A stretch of 64,000 nucleotides of DNA from an uncultured Leptolyngbyaceae cyanobacterium (GTDB lineage Bacteria > Cyanobacteriota > Cyanobacteriia > Leptolyngbyales > Leptolyngbyaceae): the NCBI GenBank assembly GCA_938023035.1, contig CALIDI010000048.1, positions 1 to 64,000 of the forward strand, in the 5' to 3' direction. Shown here one piece after another: positions 46,739 to 56,414 of the stretch. The notes under the pieces were generated by a model, which saw nothing but the letters and a program-made list of their open reading frames with translations, searched no databases and had not been told where the DNA came from. How positions within the stretch are numbered: the stretch's first letter is position 1; every line of letters begins with the position of its first letter. The position numbers and the translations under genes are program-made.

Positions 46739-47125
46739 CTATAGCGTTTCCAGATAACTTAATAGGTCAGCCATTTCTTGGGCAGAGGGTTGAAACTGTG
46801 GCATCGGCGGGGTTTCACCGCTAATCACCTGTTGAATGATGCTAACCCGAGAACGTCGATTCGAGAGATCATGCAAGCTTGGCCCAACGCGGCCACCTGC
46901 CGCTTCTCCATGACAACCGGCACAATTCATCAGAAAAATCGCCTGCCCCTGTTCCCGATTTCCTTGAAGGGATAACACATCACGAACATAGGGGTTAACC
47001 TGTTGAGAACGGTAAAACCCTAGCGCAATGAATAAACTAGCCAGGGCGATCGCCAGCATAGCCACAACGACAAACCATCGTGCCCGTCGGGTCGCTTCTT
47101 CAGTCGTAGCAATCTGATTACTCAA
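46739..47125 (-). CDS. cytM: Membrane-anchored c-type cytochrome, CytM-like
   Basis: A 128-residue monohaem cytochrome with an uncleaved N-terminal anchor (about 17-37) and a haem site CAGCH (Cys68, Cys71, His72); Met108 in ETPPMPQF is the likely sixth ligand. This layout matches cyanobacterial cytochrome cM, linked in the literature to the switch between photosynthetic and respiratory metabolism. The assignment rests on size, anchor and motif, so another small cytochrome c is possible. An in-frame TAG lies shortly upstream, and the TTG at 47125 is the only standard start that keeps the anchor. It is divergent from petG. Confidence 0.75.
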   Translation of the reverse strand: MSNQIATTEEATRRARWFVVVAMLAIALASLFIALGFYRSQQVNPYVRDVLSLQGNREQGQAIFLMNCAGCHGEAAGGRVGPSLHDLSNRRSRVSIIQQVISGETPPMPQFQPSAQEMADLLSYLETL

Positions 47126-47676
47126 ACGCGCTTTGTCTACCAGGATGGACTACCAAACCATGACTGACCCCGGCAGAAGAACCATTCCATTCAGAAAACC
47201 CTTCTAACCAGACTTAGCCATGCAAGTTGGTTCCTCATTAATTTATCGCTTGTTTAGATAACTTTGCAATTCCTCAGATTTACTTAAAGAAAAGAATCGT
47301 CTTACCCCCTTCTAGGAAGGTTGAAATACACACTGAGCATTTTTCACTGCGAATTTCGCATCTCTTTGAAGGCACCCCCGTTCCCTAGAGCGAAATACCT
47401 AGCGGGGCTGGCCTCATGGGTCTATGTCATTGACCCAGTGCATTCGCACTAGTGCCCTGCCCAACCCCCTTTGCAGGTCGGGCAAAGGGAAATATAGCTT
47501 GGCTTAGAAAGCGTAAGACAAAACCAAGCGCCCGATCGCCAATGATGGGTAGGATTTTTGCCCCGCTATCGCCCCGTTTCTCGACCCCAGCTACATGTTT
47601 AGCTGGGGCAACCGCTCACTCAACAAGAGATCCATCAAAAATCATCTGAATCAGTCAAAGATAGTGCCGCCAGGGT
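47126..47676. other. Divergent spacer between cytM-like and petG
   Basis: About 550 bases. It contains a family 3 repeat (47491-47540) and a perfect 8-bp hairpin, CCCCAGCT (47585-47592) with AGCTGGGG (47600-47607). The hairpin lacks a T run on this strand. Both promoters should lie here. Confidence 0.5.
47491..47540. repeat. Dispersed repeat family 3, copy 2
   Basis: AATATAGCTTGGCTTAGAAA through CCAAGCGCCCGATCGCC pairs with 28821-28870 at about 41 of 50 positions. GCTTGG and CCAAGC arms can form a hairpin. Confidence 0.6.
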
Positions 47677-47704
47677 TTGTCTGGTCAGGCTTTTGCCTTA
47701 CAAT
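47677..47704 (+). promoter_or_regulatory. Likely sigma-70-type promoter of petG
   Basis: TTGTCT (47677-47682), a 16-base spacer and TACAAT (47699-47704) give a plausible -35/-10 pair. Transcription would start about 33 bases before the petG start codon. Inferred from sequence only. Confidence 0.4.
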
Positions 47705-47743
47705 ACAACTTAGAGATAAGTCGCTGCTTTAAGGAGACGAGCG

Positions 47744-47857
47744 TTGATTGAACCGATCTTGCTAGGAATCGTTCTGGGTTTAATCCCAATTACTTTGGCT
47801 GGGTTGTTTGTTGCGGCCTATTTGCAATACCGCCGGGGCGATCAACTGGGTCTATAG
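47744..47857 (+). CDS. petG: Cytochrome b6f subunit V (PetG)
   Basis: The 37-residue single-helix subunit is essential for b6f assembly or stability. The translation starts [20 protein letters not shown] (after Met) and ends [16 protein letters not shown], nearly identical to known PetG proteins, so identity is secure despite the size. The start codon is TTG at 47744, with AAGGAG eight bases upstream; no ATG or GTG in frame would preserve the conserved beginning. It is divergent from the CytM-like gene, and a hairpin follows about 130 bases downstream. Confidence 0.96.
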   Translation: MIEPILLGIVLGLIPITLAGLFVAAYLQYRRGDQLGL

Positions 47858-47984
47858 GTAAATTTTGTCTAAGTCCAGATCTCCAAGTTTCAAAGTTTTA
47901 CCTATTGGAAAAATCGCAAGATAAAGAGATTGCACGACTAGCATTTGAGTTGAGCTAAGTTGAACAGTACCGACTCGGTATCTT

Positions 47985-48010
47985 AAAGCCTGGCTGTTAG
48001 GTCAGGCTTT
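47985..48010 (+). terminator. Possible terminator downstream of petG
   Basis: AAAGCCTG (47985-47992) and CAGGCTTT (48003-48010) form a perfect 8-bp stem with a 10-base loop. The T run is weak (TTTGT), so confidence is moderate. Confidence 0.5.
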
Positions 48011-48096
48011 GTCTGTAAATACAGTCTGTAAACGACGTAAGTCGGTCAGGCTTAAATCAATCAGAGACGAGTGCGCATCCTAGTTTCATAACTCAC

Positions 48097-48215
48097 CCTG
48101 CGGGAAGCAAGCTACACTCTAAAGCCCTCTCCCTGCCCCCCATTCATGAGGGGTCGGGTAGGTGGACTTTGAATTCTACTTCCCTTCGCCCATTTTGGGA
48201 GACTATTCAGGGAAG
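48097..48215 (+). repeat. Partial family 1-like repeat reaching the allA 3' end
   Basis: CTGCGGGAAGCAAG, CCCTGCCCCCCATTCATGAG, GGTCGGG, GGACTTTGA and CCATTTTGGGAGA match the order of blocks inside copy C (CCCTGCCCCCCATGAATGGA, ATCGGGGAAGAGGGACTTTG, AGTTTGGGAGA). The outer GCATGT ends are not evident. The block runs into the last codons of allA. Confidence 0.5.
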
Positions 48216-48706
48216 GTAGGTACAATCTCCAGTTCGTAACCGTGGGCTGTGAGCAAGTTATAAGTGTCGTGGTCTACCTGGTTTGTATCCGTCAATTCCA
48301 AGTTATAGAAATCGGCCCATTCTCCTTGAAAGTATGGGCCTGCATGCCAGGTGCCCTTATGCAGTTTGATAAAGCATGTGCCAGGAATGAGAAAGACCTT
48401 CAGCGTTGATAAATTGGGTTGATGGTCTGATGTGGGGGCCGCTACCCCGATAAACCAAGATTTACCAGCTAATGCACCTAGACACTGGGTACAGCGTTGA
48501 TGGCGAGTGATTCGATGAAAGCGAAGCCCCTGATACGGTAAATGCATAATGTAGAAGCGAGGGATGCCCTGACTCAGATCTAGCTGGGCATCCCTATGGT
48601 CAAAAGGCTTGCTTTCCGGCGTAGCCGAAATTACCTGACCGTAGGCAGCGAATGCTTCAGCGGTAATCGGATGGGCAGAGATAGAGCGACATTGACGCGG
48701 TGGCAT
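48203..48706 (-). CDS. allA: Ureidoglycolate lyase family protein
   Basis: The 167-residue cupin-fold protein matches ureidoglycolate lyase (AllA), which releases urea from ureidoglycolate at the end of purine/allantoin breakdown. Family segments are ISAHPITAEAFAAYGQVISA, FYIMHLPYQG, ITRHQRCTQCLGALAGKSWF, VFLIPGTCFIKLHKGTWHAG and the WADFYNLELTDTNQVDH stretch. His116-like and Glu residues of the cupin barrel appear conserved. No allantoin pathway genes are adjacent, so the physiological role is inferred. The ATG at 48706 is used. The last codons lie in a repeat-derived region. Confidence 0.85.
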   Translation of the reverse strand: MPPRQCRSISAHPITAEAFAAYGQVISATPESKPFDHRDAQLDLSQGIPRFYIMHLPYQGLRFHRITRHQRCTQCLGALAGKSWFIGVAAPTSDHQPNLSTLKVFLIPGTCFIKLHKGTWHAGPYFQGEWADFYNLELTDTNQVDHDTYNLLTAHGYELEIVPTFPE

Positions 48707-49066
48707 GGGTAAAATTTTTGTGCGATCGCAAATTCGCCATATACACTGGTGTCTAAGTATTCTAATAGAGCGTATGCCTAGTCAGCTTTTATCAGTGTCA
48801 CATTCCAAATGCCATGTTGTCTCGGTGTTCATGGAAGACTGTCCGCTGAGTCCTCTGAAATATCGAGAGTTCAGAGTCATTTGCTAGGTATGTTTCCTGC
48901 TAATTCCTTCAGGGGAACTAGCAAGTCCGCAACAAGTGAGCACTCTTAACTAGTCTGAATCAGTCTGAATCAATCTCGTTTTATTTTCTCGATAGCAGGG
49001 AATCATAGATGCTATCGGTATGCTTAGCAGCCTGGGTCATTTGTAGCCAATGTTCTAGAAATATAC
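48707..49066. other. Divergent spacer, nothing recognised
   Basis: About 360 bases between divergent allA and the EamA gene, AT-rich toward the right. It should carry both promoters. A 60-codon ORF at 48705 is cysteine-rich and unlikely to be real. Confidence 0.4.
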
Positions 49067-50818
49067 ATGCAGTATCAGGGCGATCCACAACAAGAGCGAG
49101 AGAACCTTTCCACCACAGAGCAAGTCTTGCGGGCTGTCTCCGAAGAACTGCGTAATTTGCGTGAGGGCTTAGTAACCCAACTCTCTGAAGAAATTGCCTG
49201 TCTGCGTGCTGAGAAGTCCCGCCTTCAGACAGAGGTGGCTACCCTCAAAAAAGATTGTGGTGAGTTGCAAAGCCGCAAACTGACTAGCCTCTCAGAGCAG
49301 CACAGTGCGCAACAACAGATCTGGGCAAAGCAACTGGCCCAAATGCTAGCTGATCATTTGCAACAGTTAATGGTGCAGCGCTTGAAGCAAGTGGCTGAAC
49401 AATACCTAAGGGATCAGGCTCAGACAACCGCCCTGCCTGAACAGGCGCAGCAAATACTATCCGGTTTTGATACGAGCCTCTCAACCGCCCTTAAAGCCCT
49501 CCAAGGAGAACTCAATAGCTCCGAAAGTTCACTCTCTCAGCGACTTAACCGCATTCTAGAGCAACAGGGAGAGGCGCTCTTATCGGTATTAGTCGAGCGC
49601 TTGAATCAGCAGTTGCAGGCAGAACTGTCAGGACATTCATTTCTCTTCACTCCTCAACCAGTGGGTGGGGACGTTCATCCTGCTGTGATGGGGAGCCAGT
49701 TGCCACATTCTGCAACGGCGGCCCCTGCTCGCTTAACCGATAGAGCCGGGATGTCTTCCCCAAATACCCTACCGCTTCAGTTTCCAGGGACACCAGCTCC
49801 CCCTCCGGTTCAGCCCAGGCGCAAGATCTCTCAATTTCAGATGGGCTTGGCACTTGTGCTGCTCTCTACTCTGGCTTTGTCTTTCCACAATGTAGTAGTG
49901 CGTGTTGTTGGTAACAAAAGCACGATTTTGAATTTATTCCAGTTGGGGGGATACATCAAACTCAATTTGGGAAATTCTCTGCTGATACTCTGGTTACGGA
50001 TGTTGGTGGTGATTCCTCTCATGATTCCGGTGGCGATGGTTCTCTACCCACCGGTCTGGCAGGATATTAAACGCTTTGCGACAGCCGACGACCGCCGTCC
50101 TTTAATCAATGTCTTCATCAGTGGGCTTTCCCTGTTTATCTCCCAGGTATTGATTTATATCGCGATTGGATCAGTCGGGCCGGGGGTAGCAGTGACGCTG
50201 TTGTTCATGTACCCAGTTGTGACCGTTCCCCTCGCCTGGTTGCTATTTCGCGATCGTCCGACGCCACTTCGCTGGCTAGTGATGGCGATTATTTTGCTAG
50301 GAGTTCTCTGCACAGCCTTGCCTCGCATTGACCTGAGCCAAGTGGTATCTGGCGGGGCGACCGGTATCTTCATCGCGTTAGCTTCAGGAGTGGCCTTCGC
50401 CTTTTATCTCCTGTTTATGCAATTAGGCTTCAAAAAACTGCACCCCGTTCCCGTAAGCTTGATTCAATTCAGCACCATTTTTGTGCTAGCCAGCGTTTTC
50501 ATTATCTTTCAGCCAGTGCCATTAGAAATTTCTGTGATAAACCGTTCTGGTTTTTTGTTGGGTGGCCTGCTGTTGGGTGTTTTAACGCTCATTGGCTATC
50601 TGGCTAACAACTTTGGGGTACGCCTGATGGGGGCATCTCTAGCCTCCATTATTGCCTCCAGCGGGCCAGCAGTAACGGCCCTGCTAGGGTTATTGTTGAT
50701 TAATGATCAGCTCAAGTGGGTTCAGGTAGTAGGAATTTTGCTCGTTACCTTTGGGGTGGGTTTGTTAAGCTGGGAACGGATGAAACAGCAAACGAATTCC
50801 CCGAAAGCAACTAAATAG
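49067..50818 (+). CDS. EamA/DMT-family transporter with N-terminal coiled coil
   Basis: A 583-residue fusion. Residues about 5-170 are a charged, glutamine-rich helical region (TTEQVLRAVSEELRNLREGL, EIACLRAEKSRLQTEVATLK) predicted by eye as coiled coil. A proline-rich linker (about 205-250) leads to an EamA drug/metabolite-type membrane domain (about 255-575) with ten helices in two halves, for example GVAVTLLFMYPVVTVPLAWL and ASLASIIASSGPAVTALLGL. Standard members are near 300 residues, so the N-terminal half is an added module. The substrate is unknown. The ATG at 49067 is chosen; it lies in its own transcription unit. Confidence 0.85.
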   Translation: MQYQGDPQQERENLSTTEQVLRAVSEELRNLREGLVTQLSEEIACLRAEKSRLQTEVATLKKDCGELQSRKLTSLSEQHSAQQQIWAKQLAQMLADHLQQLMVQRLKQVAEQYLRDQAQTTALPEQAQQILSGFDTSLSTALKALQGELNSSESSLSQRLNRILEQQGEALLSVLVERLNQQLQAELSGHSFLFTPQPVGGDVHPAVMGSQLPHSATAAPARLTDRAGMSSPNTLPLQFPGTPAPPPVQPRRKISQFQMGLALVLLSTLALSFHNVVVRVVGNKSTILNLFQLGGYIKLNLGNSLLILWLRMLVVIPLMIPVAMVLYPPVWQDIKRFATADDRRPLINVFISGLSLFISQVLIYIAIGSVGPGVAVTLLFMYPVVTVPLAWLLFRDRPTPLRWLVMAIILLGVLCTALPRIDLSQVVSGGATGIFIALASGVAFAFYLLFMQLGFKKLHPVPVSLIQFSTIFVLASVFIIFQPVPLEISVINRSGFLLGGLLLGVLTLIGYLANNFGVRLMGASLASIIASSGPAVTALLGLLLINDQLKWVQVVGILLVTFGVGLLSWERMKQQTNSPKATK

Positions 50819-51294
50819 CAGTGAAAGTGAAAGAATGGGTTCAATCGAGTCAGCCCTTGTCCACTGCTCATGCCCCTCAGCCAGGTTCCGGTTAGCGCCA
50901 GGCCTTTCTCTGTAGACATTTGCCAATCGAGAAAATAAGCTGACTTGCCTGGACTGATAAACGGTTCAATTCCCTAACGCTAAGTTCAGCTCAAATCGCA
51001 GAAAATTCCCTAGGGAAACCTCTGCTTCTGGCCCTAGCGACGGTTCACATAACTGCTATCGCTATCACCAGGCTGAGTCCATTCGGAGTTAAAAAGCTGT
51101 AGAGACAGGAGTTCTACCTTTGCAACCCACCCTAGATCAGGTGGCTATGGCTACATCTTGTGCCATTGTGAATTTTGGACGTGTGGTCAGCTCGTCGAAA
51201 CGATTTGTGATCTTGGATAGTAGAAGCCCTACGACACAAAACATTTGATTAGATAGCTGTCGCATTTTCTATTGAAATTGGTATCACTTCTTCT
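50819..51294. other. Intergenic spacer, nothing recognised
   Basis: About 475 bases between two plus-strand genes. No ORF, repeat copy or clear terminator was found. Confidence 0.4.
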
Positions 51295-53502
51295 TTGCCT
51301 GTGAAAAAGCATATCTTTTTGACTTGGCTAAGTACCCTGGCTGTTCTGCTCTGGCACTATGGATTCAGTAACTTGCCCCTCAATGCTATGACCCTACCCC
51401 CATTCCAATATCCCCCAACCCGTACAGTTGCTCAGGTTGACTCGTACCACGGGATTGAAGTTGCCGATCCTTACCGGTGGTTAGAAAATCCCGACTCTAC
51501 CGAAACAAAAAGCTGGATTGTAGCCCAAAACGCCCTGACTTCTAAGTTTCTAGAACAGATACCAGCCAGGCAGCACATTTATCAACGACTTACCCAATTG
51601 TGGAACTTTGAACGCTATGGAGTGCCCTTTAAGTCGGGAGATCAAGACCTTAGCCCTGACTGCCAGGAAGATCGCCGCTACTTTTACTTCAAAAATGATG
51701 GATTGCAGAACCAAAGTGTTCTCTACACCCTGAAAAATCTAGAGGATACCCCCAAGGTGCTGCTGGATCCCAACCAATTGTCGGAGGATGGTACTGTTGC
51801 CCTGGCCGGTGTCGCAGTAAGTAATAATGGCAAATTGTTAGCCTATGGTCTTTCTCAGTCGGGTTCAGACTGGCAAGAGTGGAAGGTGCGGGATGTTGAA
51901 ACCGGCTTAGACTTGGTTGATGATATTCATTGGGTCAAATTTTCTGGAGCCTCCTGGACATCCGATAATCAGGGCTTCTTTTATTCACGCTACGACGAAC
52001 CGGATGAGCAAACCCGACTGGAAGCAGTGAACTACTTTCAAAAGCTCTATTACCATCGTCTGGGAACCCCGCAATCAGAGGATATTTTGATCTATGAGCG
52101 GCCCGATCATCAGGATTGGGGCTTTAGTGGAGATGTTAGCGAAGATGGCCATTACCTGATCATTTCAGTCTGGTTGGGTACTGATTCTCGCAATCTCTTG
52201 TTTTACAAGGATTTGACTCAGCCCAATGCACCTGTGGTGGAACTAATTAACCAGTTTGAGGCCGAGTTTAGTTTTATTGACAATGAAGGCACGACTTTTT
52301 GGCTGCGCACTGATTACAATGCACCCCGCGGCAAAGTGATTGCTGTCGATATTACCCAACCGGATCGCACCCGCTGGCGAGAGCTGATTCCCGAAATGGA
52401 GGAAACGCTCCAGAGTGTGAGTGTTTTGAACCATCAGTTTGTTGCTTCTTATCTTAAGGATGCCTATGACCAGGTGAAGATCTTTAGCCTGGAGGGAACC
52501 TTTGTTAGGAATGTCGATCTCCCAGGAATTGGCTCTGTTGGCGGCTTTAGCGGCAAGCGCCATGATACAGAAACGTTTTATAGTTTCACCAGCTTTACTA
52601 CTCCTGCCACTATCTATCGCTATAACCTAGTGATGGGAGAAAGTACGGTTTTCCGTAAGCCAGAGGTGCGTTTTCGCCCTGAAGATTACGAAACCAGGCA
52701 GGTTTTCTACCAGAGTAAGGATGGCACCAAAGTGCCGATGTTTATTGTTCATAAGCGGGGATTAGCCTTGGATGGCACCAATCCAACATTGCTTTATGGC
52801 TACGGTGGTTTTAATGTTTCCTTGACTCCGACTTTTTCGGTCAGCAATCTAGTGTGGATGGAAATGGGTGGAGTTTACGCCATGCCCAATTTACGCGGCG
52901 GGGGAGAGTATGGCGAAGAATGGCACCAGGCTGGGATGAAGTTAAATAAACAGAATGTATTTGATGATTTCATCGCGGCGGCTGAGTGGCTGATTGCCAA
53001 ACGCTACACCTCGCCTCAGCGTTTGGCCATTTCTGGGGGAAGTAATGGCGGTTTATTGGTGGCAGCTTGTATGACTCAGCGTCCCGATTTGTTTGGGGCG
53101 GTGTTGCCTGCTGTCGGGGTTATGGATATGCTGCGGTTTCACAGGTTTACGATTGGTTGGGCCTGGACTTCGGAGTATGGCTCACCTGATAACCCGGAGG
53201 AGTTTAAGGCACTCTACGCCTATTCGCCGCTGCACAACCTAAAACCAGGTACGGCTTATCCAGCAACCCTGATTACAACGGCAGACCATGACGATCGCGT
53301 GGTTCCAGCCCATAGCTTTAAGTTTGCCGCAGCGTTGCAAGCGGCTCACCGAGGTAGTGCTCCGGTGTTGATTCGAATTGAGACAAAGGCAGGGCATGGG
53401 GCTGGTAAGCCAACGACGAAGATTATTGAGGAAATGAGCGATCGCTGGGCGTTTGTGGTCAAAGTGCTCAATATCCAGATTGCGGCGGACTGGGCACAGT
53501 AA
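51295..53502 (+). CDS. Prolyl oligopeptidase (family S9A)
   Basis: This serine peptidase cleaves short peptides after proline. The 735-residue protein has the beta-propeller domain (about 100-450) and a C-terminal alpha/beta-hydrolase domain. The catalytic Ser lies in ISGGSNGGLLVAA, the Asp in TADHDDRVVPAHSFKF and the His in AGHGAGKPT. The usual N terminus, YPPTRTVAQVDSYHG and VADPYRWLENPDS, starts near residue 40 and is preceded by a hydrophobic leader (FLTWLSTLAVLLWHYGF), suggesting export. The start could be the TTG at 51295 or the GTG at 51301; an ATG at residue 32 would give a cytoplasmic form. It is convergent with the aldo/keto reductase gene. Confidence 0.93.
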   Translation: MPVKKHIFLTWLSTLAVLLWHYGFSNLPLNAMTLPPFQYPPTRTVAQVDSYHGIEVADPYRWLENPDSTETKSWIVAQNALTSKFLEQIPARQHIYQRLTQLWNFERYGVPFKSGDQDLSPDCQEDRRYFYFKNDGLQNQSVLYTLKNLEDTPKVLLDPNQLSEDGTVALAGVAVSNNGKLLAYGLSQSGSDWQEWKVRDVETGLDLVDDIHWVKFSGASWTSDNQGFFYSRYDEPDEQTRLEAVNYFQKLYYHRLGTPQSEDILIYERPDHQDWGFSGDVSEDGHYLIISVWLGTDSRNLLFYKDLTQPNAPVVELINQFEAEFSFIDNEGTTFWLRTDYNAPRGKVIAVDITQPDRTRWRELIPEMEETLQSVSVLNHQFVASYLKDAYDQVKIFSLEGTFVRNVDLPGIGSVGGFSGKRHDTETFYSFTSFTTPATIYRYNLVMGESTVFRKPEVRFRPEDYETRQVFYQSKDGTKVPMFIVHKRGLALDGTNPTLLYGYGGFNVSLTPTFSVSNLVWMEMGGVYAMPNLRGGGEYGEEWHQAGMKLNKQNVFDDFIAAAEWLIAKRYTSPQRLAISGGSNGGLLVAACMTQRPDLFGAVLPAVGVMDMLRFHRFTIGWAWTSEYGSPDNPEEFKALYAYSPLHNLKPGTAYPATLITTADHDDRVVPAHSFKFAAALQAAHRGSAPVLIRIETKAGHGAGKPTTKIIEEMSDRWAFVVKVLNIQIAADWAQ

Positions 53503-53559
53503 GGCAAGGGCCAGGAGCAGAGGCGGCGTTGAGAGCATGCCAAAAGCTCCTGGTAAAAT

Positions 53560-54525
53560 CTACTTCCACGGCAGGCTAACCACATCTAACTCGGCGACTT
53601 CCTCTGGGGTCAGGCTCCAGCCCAGGGCACCCACATTTTGACGAGCCTGGCTGGCAGTCTTTGCCCCTGGAATAGGAATCACATTCCCCTGAGCGATTAG
53701 CCAGTTCAGGGCCACTTGAGCGGGGGTGCGATCGTGGGCAATCGCCAATTTTTGCAAAATGGTGAGAACCGGCGCAATTTTGCGGAGACCGACTTCATTA
53801 AATCGGGGGTCCAGACGTCTGGCACCCGACAGGGTAACCGCCTGGTCAGGTGTATATTTACCCGTTAGCAAACCCTGTGCCAACGGACTGTAGGCTAAGA
53901 TGGTTACCCCCAGTTCACGGGCCGTAGCCATCACACCGTTGCTTTCGATTTGGCGAGCCAGCAGGGAATATTGCACCTGGTTTACCGCCAGGGGAATACC
54001 GCACTCTGCCAGATACTGGTGAACCTCCCGCATTTGTTGTGCTGAATAGTTGCTCACCCCAATTGCCCGAACCCGACCTTGCTCAACCTCACGGGCAAGG
54101 GCTTGCATGAGCGTGCGCTTACTCATAAAAAAGTCGAAGGGCATATGCACTTGATAAAGGTCAATCGTTGAAATCTGGAGTCGCTCTAAGCTGTGGGTTA
54201 CAGCTTCGGCAACTGCGTCAGCACTCCACCTCCAGGGTAGAGGAAAATACTTAGTGGCAATTTGAACGGGTTGCTCGGTCGCCTGCATAAATCGCCCCAG
54301 GAGCCGCTCTGATTCTCCCAATCCATAGACCTCCGCTGTGTCAAAAAAGGGGACTCCTCCAGCCAGAGCGGCCTCAAAGGCTGCCTGCACCTCTGGCCCA
54401 CCGTACTCTTTGCCATAGCTCCAAAAGAGGCGATCGCCCCAGGCCCAGGTTCCAATGCCAAGAGCCGGAACGGTTACATTAGTCGCACCCAGGGAAAGGG
54501 TTTGCAGCGATTGGGTGAAAGACAT
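53560..54525 (-). CDS. Aldo/keto reductase
   Basis: A 321-residue NADPH-dependent oxidoreductase of the AKR fold. The catalytic tetrad is visible as DTAEVYGLGES (Asp, Tyr), IATKYFPLPW (Lys) and DLYQVHMPFD (His). Cofactor-binding pieces are GVSNYSAQQMREVHQYL, LAYSPLAQGLLTGKY and the late VIPIPGAKTASQARQNVGAL. The physiological substrate is not known; similar proteins act on pyridoxal or small aldehydes. The ATG at 54525 is clear. An inverted repeat CCAGGAGC/GCTCCTGG lies between its 3' end and that of the peptidase gene. Confidence 0.92.
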   Translation of the reverse strand: MSFTQSLQTLSLGATNVTVPALGIGTWAWGDRLFWSYGKEYGGPEVQAAFEAALAGGVPFFDTAEVYGLGESERLLGRFMQATEQPVQIATKYFPLPWRWSADAVAEAVTHSLERLQISTIDLYQVHMPFDFFMSKRTLMQALAREVEQGRVRAIGVSNYSAQQMREVHQYLAECGIPLAVNQVQYSLLARQIESNGVMATARELGVTILAYSPLAQGLLTGKYTPDQAVTLSGARRLDPRFNEVGLRKIAPVLTILQKLAIAHDRTPAQVALNWLIAQGNVIPIPGAKTASQARQNVGALGWSLTPEEVAELDVVSLPWK

Positions 54526-54971
54526 AGCTTTACAGACTGTTACACATCCTCTTCAGTGTAAAACTTTTGCCCATTGCAGGAGAGAACCCTGAGTGATTTG
54601 CGGCGTTCTTTACAGTCATTCATTGCCCCTGCTAGATAGGTGTTGTATTTCCGAGGTGCAGTTTCCGCCTAACCAGCTACCCTATAATGGAGCCTTGTGC
54701 GACACTGACAGCCGTCGCTCATTTTTTCGCGGTAACAGTGATTCAGAAAGCCAACCCAGTTTTGGCAATTGGAAACTTGGGTTTGTCCTCAGCTTTCTGG
54801 CCAATCCTATCTTTCGAGGGTTGAGCGAGTTCCCTAACTGGGGTATTTCGTCCTCACAACATTTTCGCTTCCCAGGCTTAAGGGGGTGAAACCGGGTTGT
54901 CACTGATCCCAGTACCCAACAGTGCTATATCGTTTGCCCATTCATTTTTCCCAGAGAGTCAAGAGGTTTTC
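54526..54971. other. Divergent spacer upstream of gatA
   Basis: About 445 bases between divergent genes. The gatA frame is open from 54897, but the added residues look non-coding. A CTCCCAA-type arm (GGCAATTGGAAACTTGGG) near 54763 may be a repeat fragment. Confidence 0.4.
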
Positions 54972-56414
54972 ATGGAATCTATCCGTGCGTTGCATCAACA
55001 ACTGGTCAACAAAGAACGCTCTGCCGTTGAGCTTGCCCAGGCAGCCCTAGAGCGGATTCAGGCCCTCGAACCCCAACTCCATAGTTTTTTGCAGGTGACA
55101 GCCGATCAGGCTCTGGCCCAGGCAGCCCAGGTAGATGCTCGAATCGCGGCTGGAGAACCTGTTGGCCTTTTGGCGGGTATCCCTATTGGAATTAAGGATA
55201 ACCTTTGCACCAAGGGGATTCCTACCACTTGTGCCTCCCGAATTTTGCAGAATTTTGTGCCGCCCTATGAAGCAACAGTGACCCAAAAACTCCTGGATGC
55301 TGGAGCTGTCATGGTGGGCAAAACCAATCTGGATGAATTTGCCATGGGTGGCTCTACCGAAACTTCCGCGTTTCAGCGCACGGCCAATCCCTGGGATTTA
55401 GAACGGGTACCGGGTGGATCCTCTGGGGGGTCGGCGGCGGCGGTTGCCGCTGGGGAGTGTACCGTTGCTCTGGGTTCCGATACAGGAGGGTCGATTCGCC
55501 AACCCGCTTCCTTTTGCGGCATTGTTGGGATGAAACCTACCTATGGGCTAGTATCCCGCTATGGGCTGGTAGCCTTTGCTTCCTCCCTTGATCAAGTCGG
55601 TCCCTTTGGTCGCTGTGTGGAAGATACAGCCATTTTATTGGGGGCGATCGCCGGGCATGATCCGCAAGACTCTACCAGCCTTAAAGTGGAAATTCCAGAC
55701 TACACCCAGTTTCTCAAACCAGACTTAACGGGAAAAAAAGTTGGAGTCATTCAGGAAACCTTTGGTGAAGGGTTAGATCCCGAAGTGGGGGCAGCAGTCC
55801 AAACCGCCATTCAGCAACTGAAAGCCCTCGGTGCTGAAGTCCAAGAAATTTCCTGTCCACGCTTTCGCTATGGCATTGCGGCTTATTACATCATTGCCCC
55901 CTCTGAAGCCTCGGCTAACCTGGCCCGCTACGATGGAGTAAAATATGGCACTCGAATTGAGGGCGATAACCTGATTGAAATGTATACGCGTACTCGAGCA
56001 GAAGGGTTTGGGGCAGAGGTAAAGCGCCGCATTATGATTGGCACCTATGCCCTCTCGGCGGGCTACTACGATGCCTACTACTTGAAAGCGCAAAAGGTGC
56101 GAACCCTGATTAAGCAGGACTTTGATCGTGCCTTTGAGCAGGTCGATGTGCTGGTTTGCCCAACGGCCCCCAGCACCGCCTTTAAGGCAGGGGCCAAGAG
56201 CGACCCCCTCAGTATGTACCTGGTGGATTTGATGACTATCCCTGTCAACTTGGCTGGGTTACCTGCAATGAGTGTGCCCTGTGGTTTTGACTCTGAGGGA
56301 ATGCCCATTGGGTTGCAGATTATTGGTGGGGTTCTCCGAGAAGATACCGTGTTACAAGTGGGCTATGCCTACGAGCAAGCAACGGAATGGCACCAGCGAT
56401 CGCCCCAACTATAG
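54972..56414 (+). CDS. gatA: Asp-tRNA(Asn)/Glu-tRNA(Gln) amidotransferase subunit A
   Basis: GatA is the amidase subunit of GatCAB, which frees ammonia from glutamine to convert Glu-tRNA(Gln) to Gln-tRNA(Gln). The 480-residue protein has the amidase-signature triad: Lys75 ([11 protein letters not shown]), Ser150 ([16 protein letters not shown]) and Ser174 ([17 protein letters not shown]). Length and end match bacterial GatA. I chose the ATG at 54972 ([12 protein letters not shown]) with AAGAGG seven to ten bases upstream; the longer GTG-type frame from 54897 is not supported. gatB and gatC are elsewhere, usual for cyanobacteria. Confidence 0.97.
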   Translation: MESIRALHQQLVNKERSAVELAQAALERIQALEPQLHSFLQVTADQALAQAAQVDARIAAGEPVGLLAGIPIGIKDNLCTKGIPTTCASRILQNFVPPYEATVTQKLLDAGAVMVGKTNLDEFAMGGSTETSAFQRTANPWDLERVPGGSSGGSAAAVAAGECTVALGSDTGGSIRQPASFCGIVGMKPTYGLVSRYGLVAFASSLDQVGPFGRCVEDTAILLGAIAGHDPQDSTSLKVEIPDYTQFLKPDLTGKKVGVIQETFGEGLDPEVGAAVQTAIQQLKALGAEVQEISCPRFRYGIAAYYIIAPSEASANLARYDGVKYGTRIEGDNLIEMYTRTRAEGFGAEVKRRIMIGTYALSAGYYDAYYLKAQKVRTLIKQDFDRAFEQVDVLVCPTAPSTAFKAGAKSDPLSMYLVDLMTIPVNLAGLPAMSVPCGFDSEGMPIGLQIIGGVLREDTVLQVGYAYEQATEWHQRSPQL

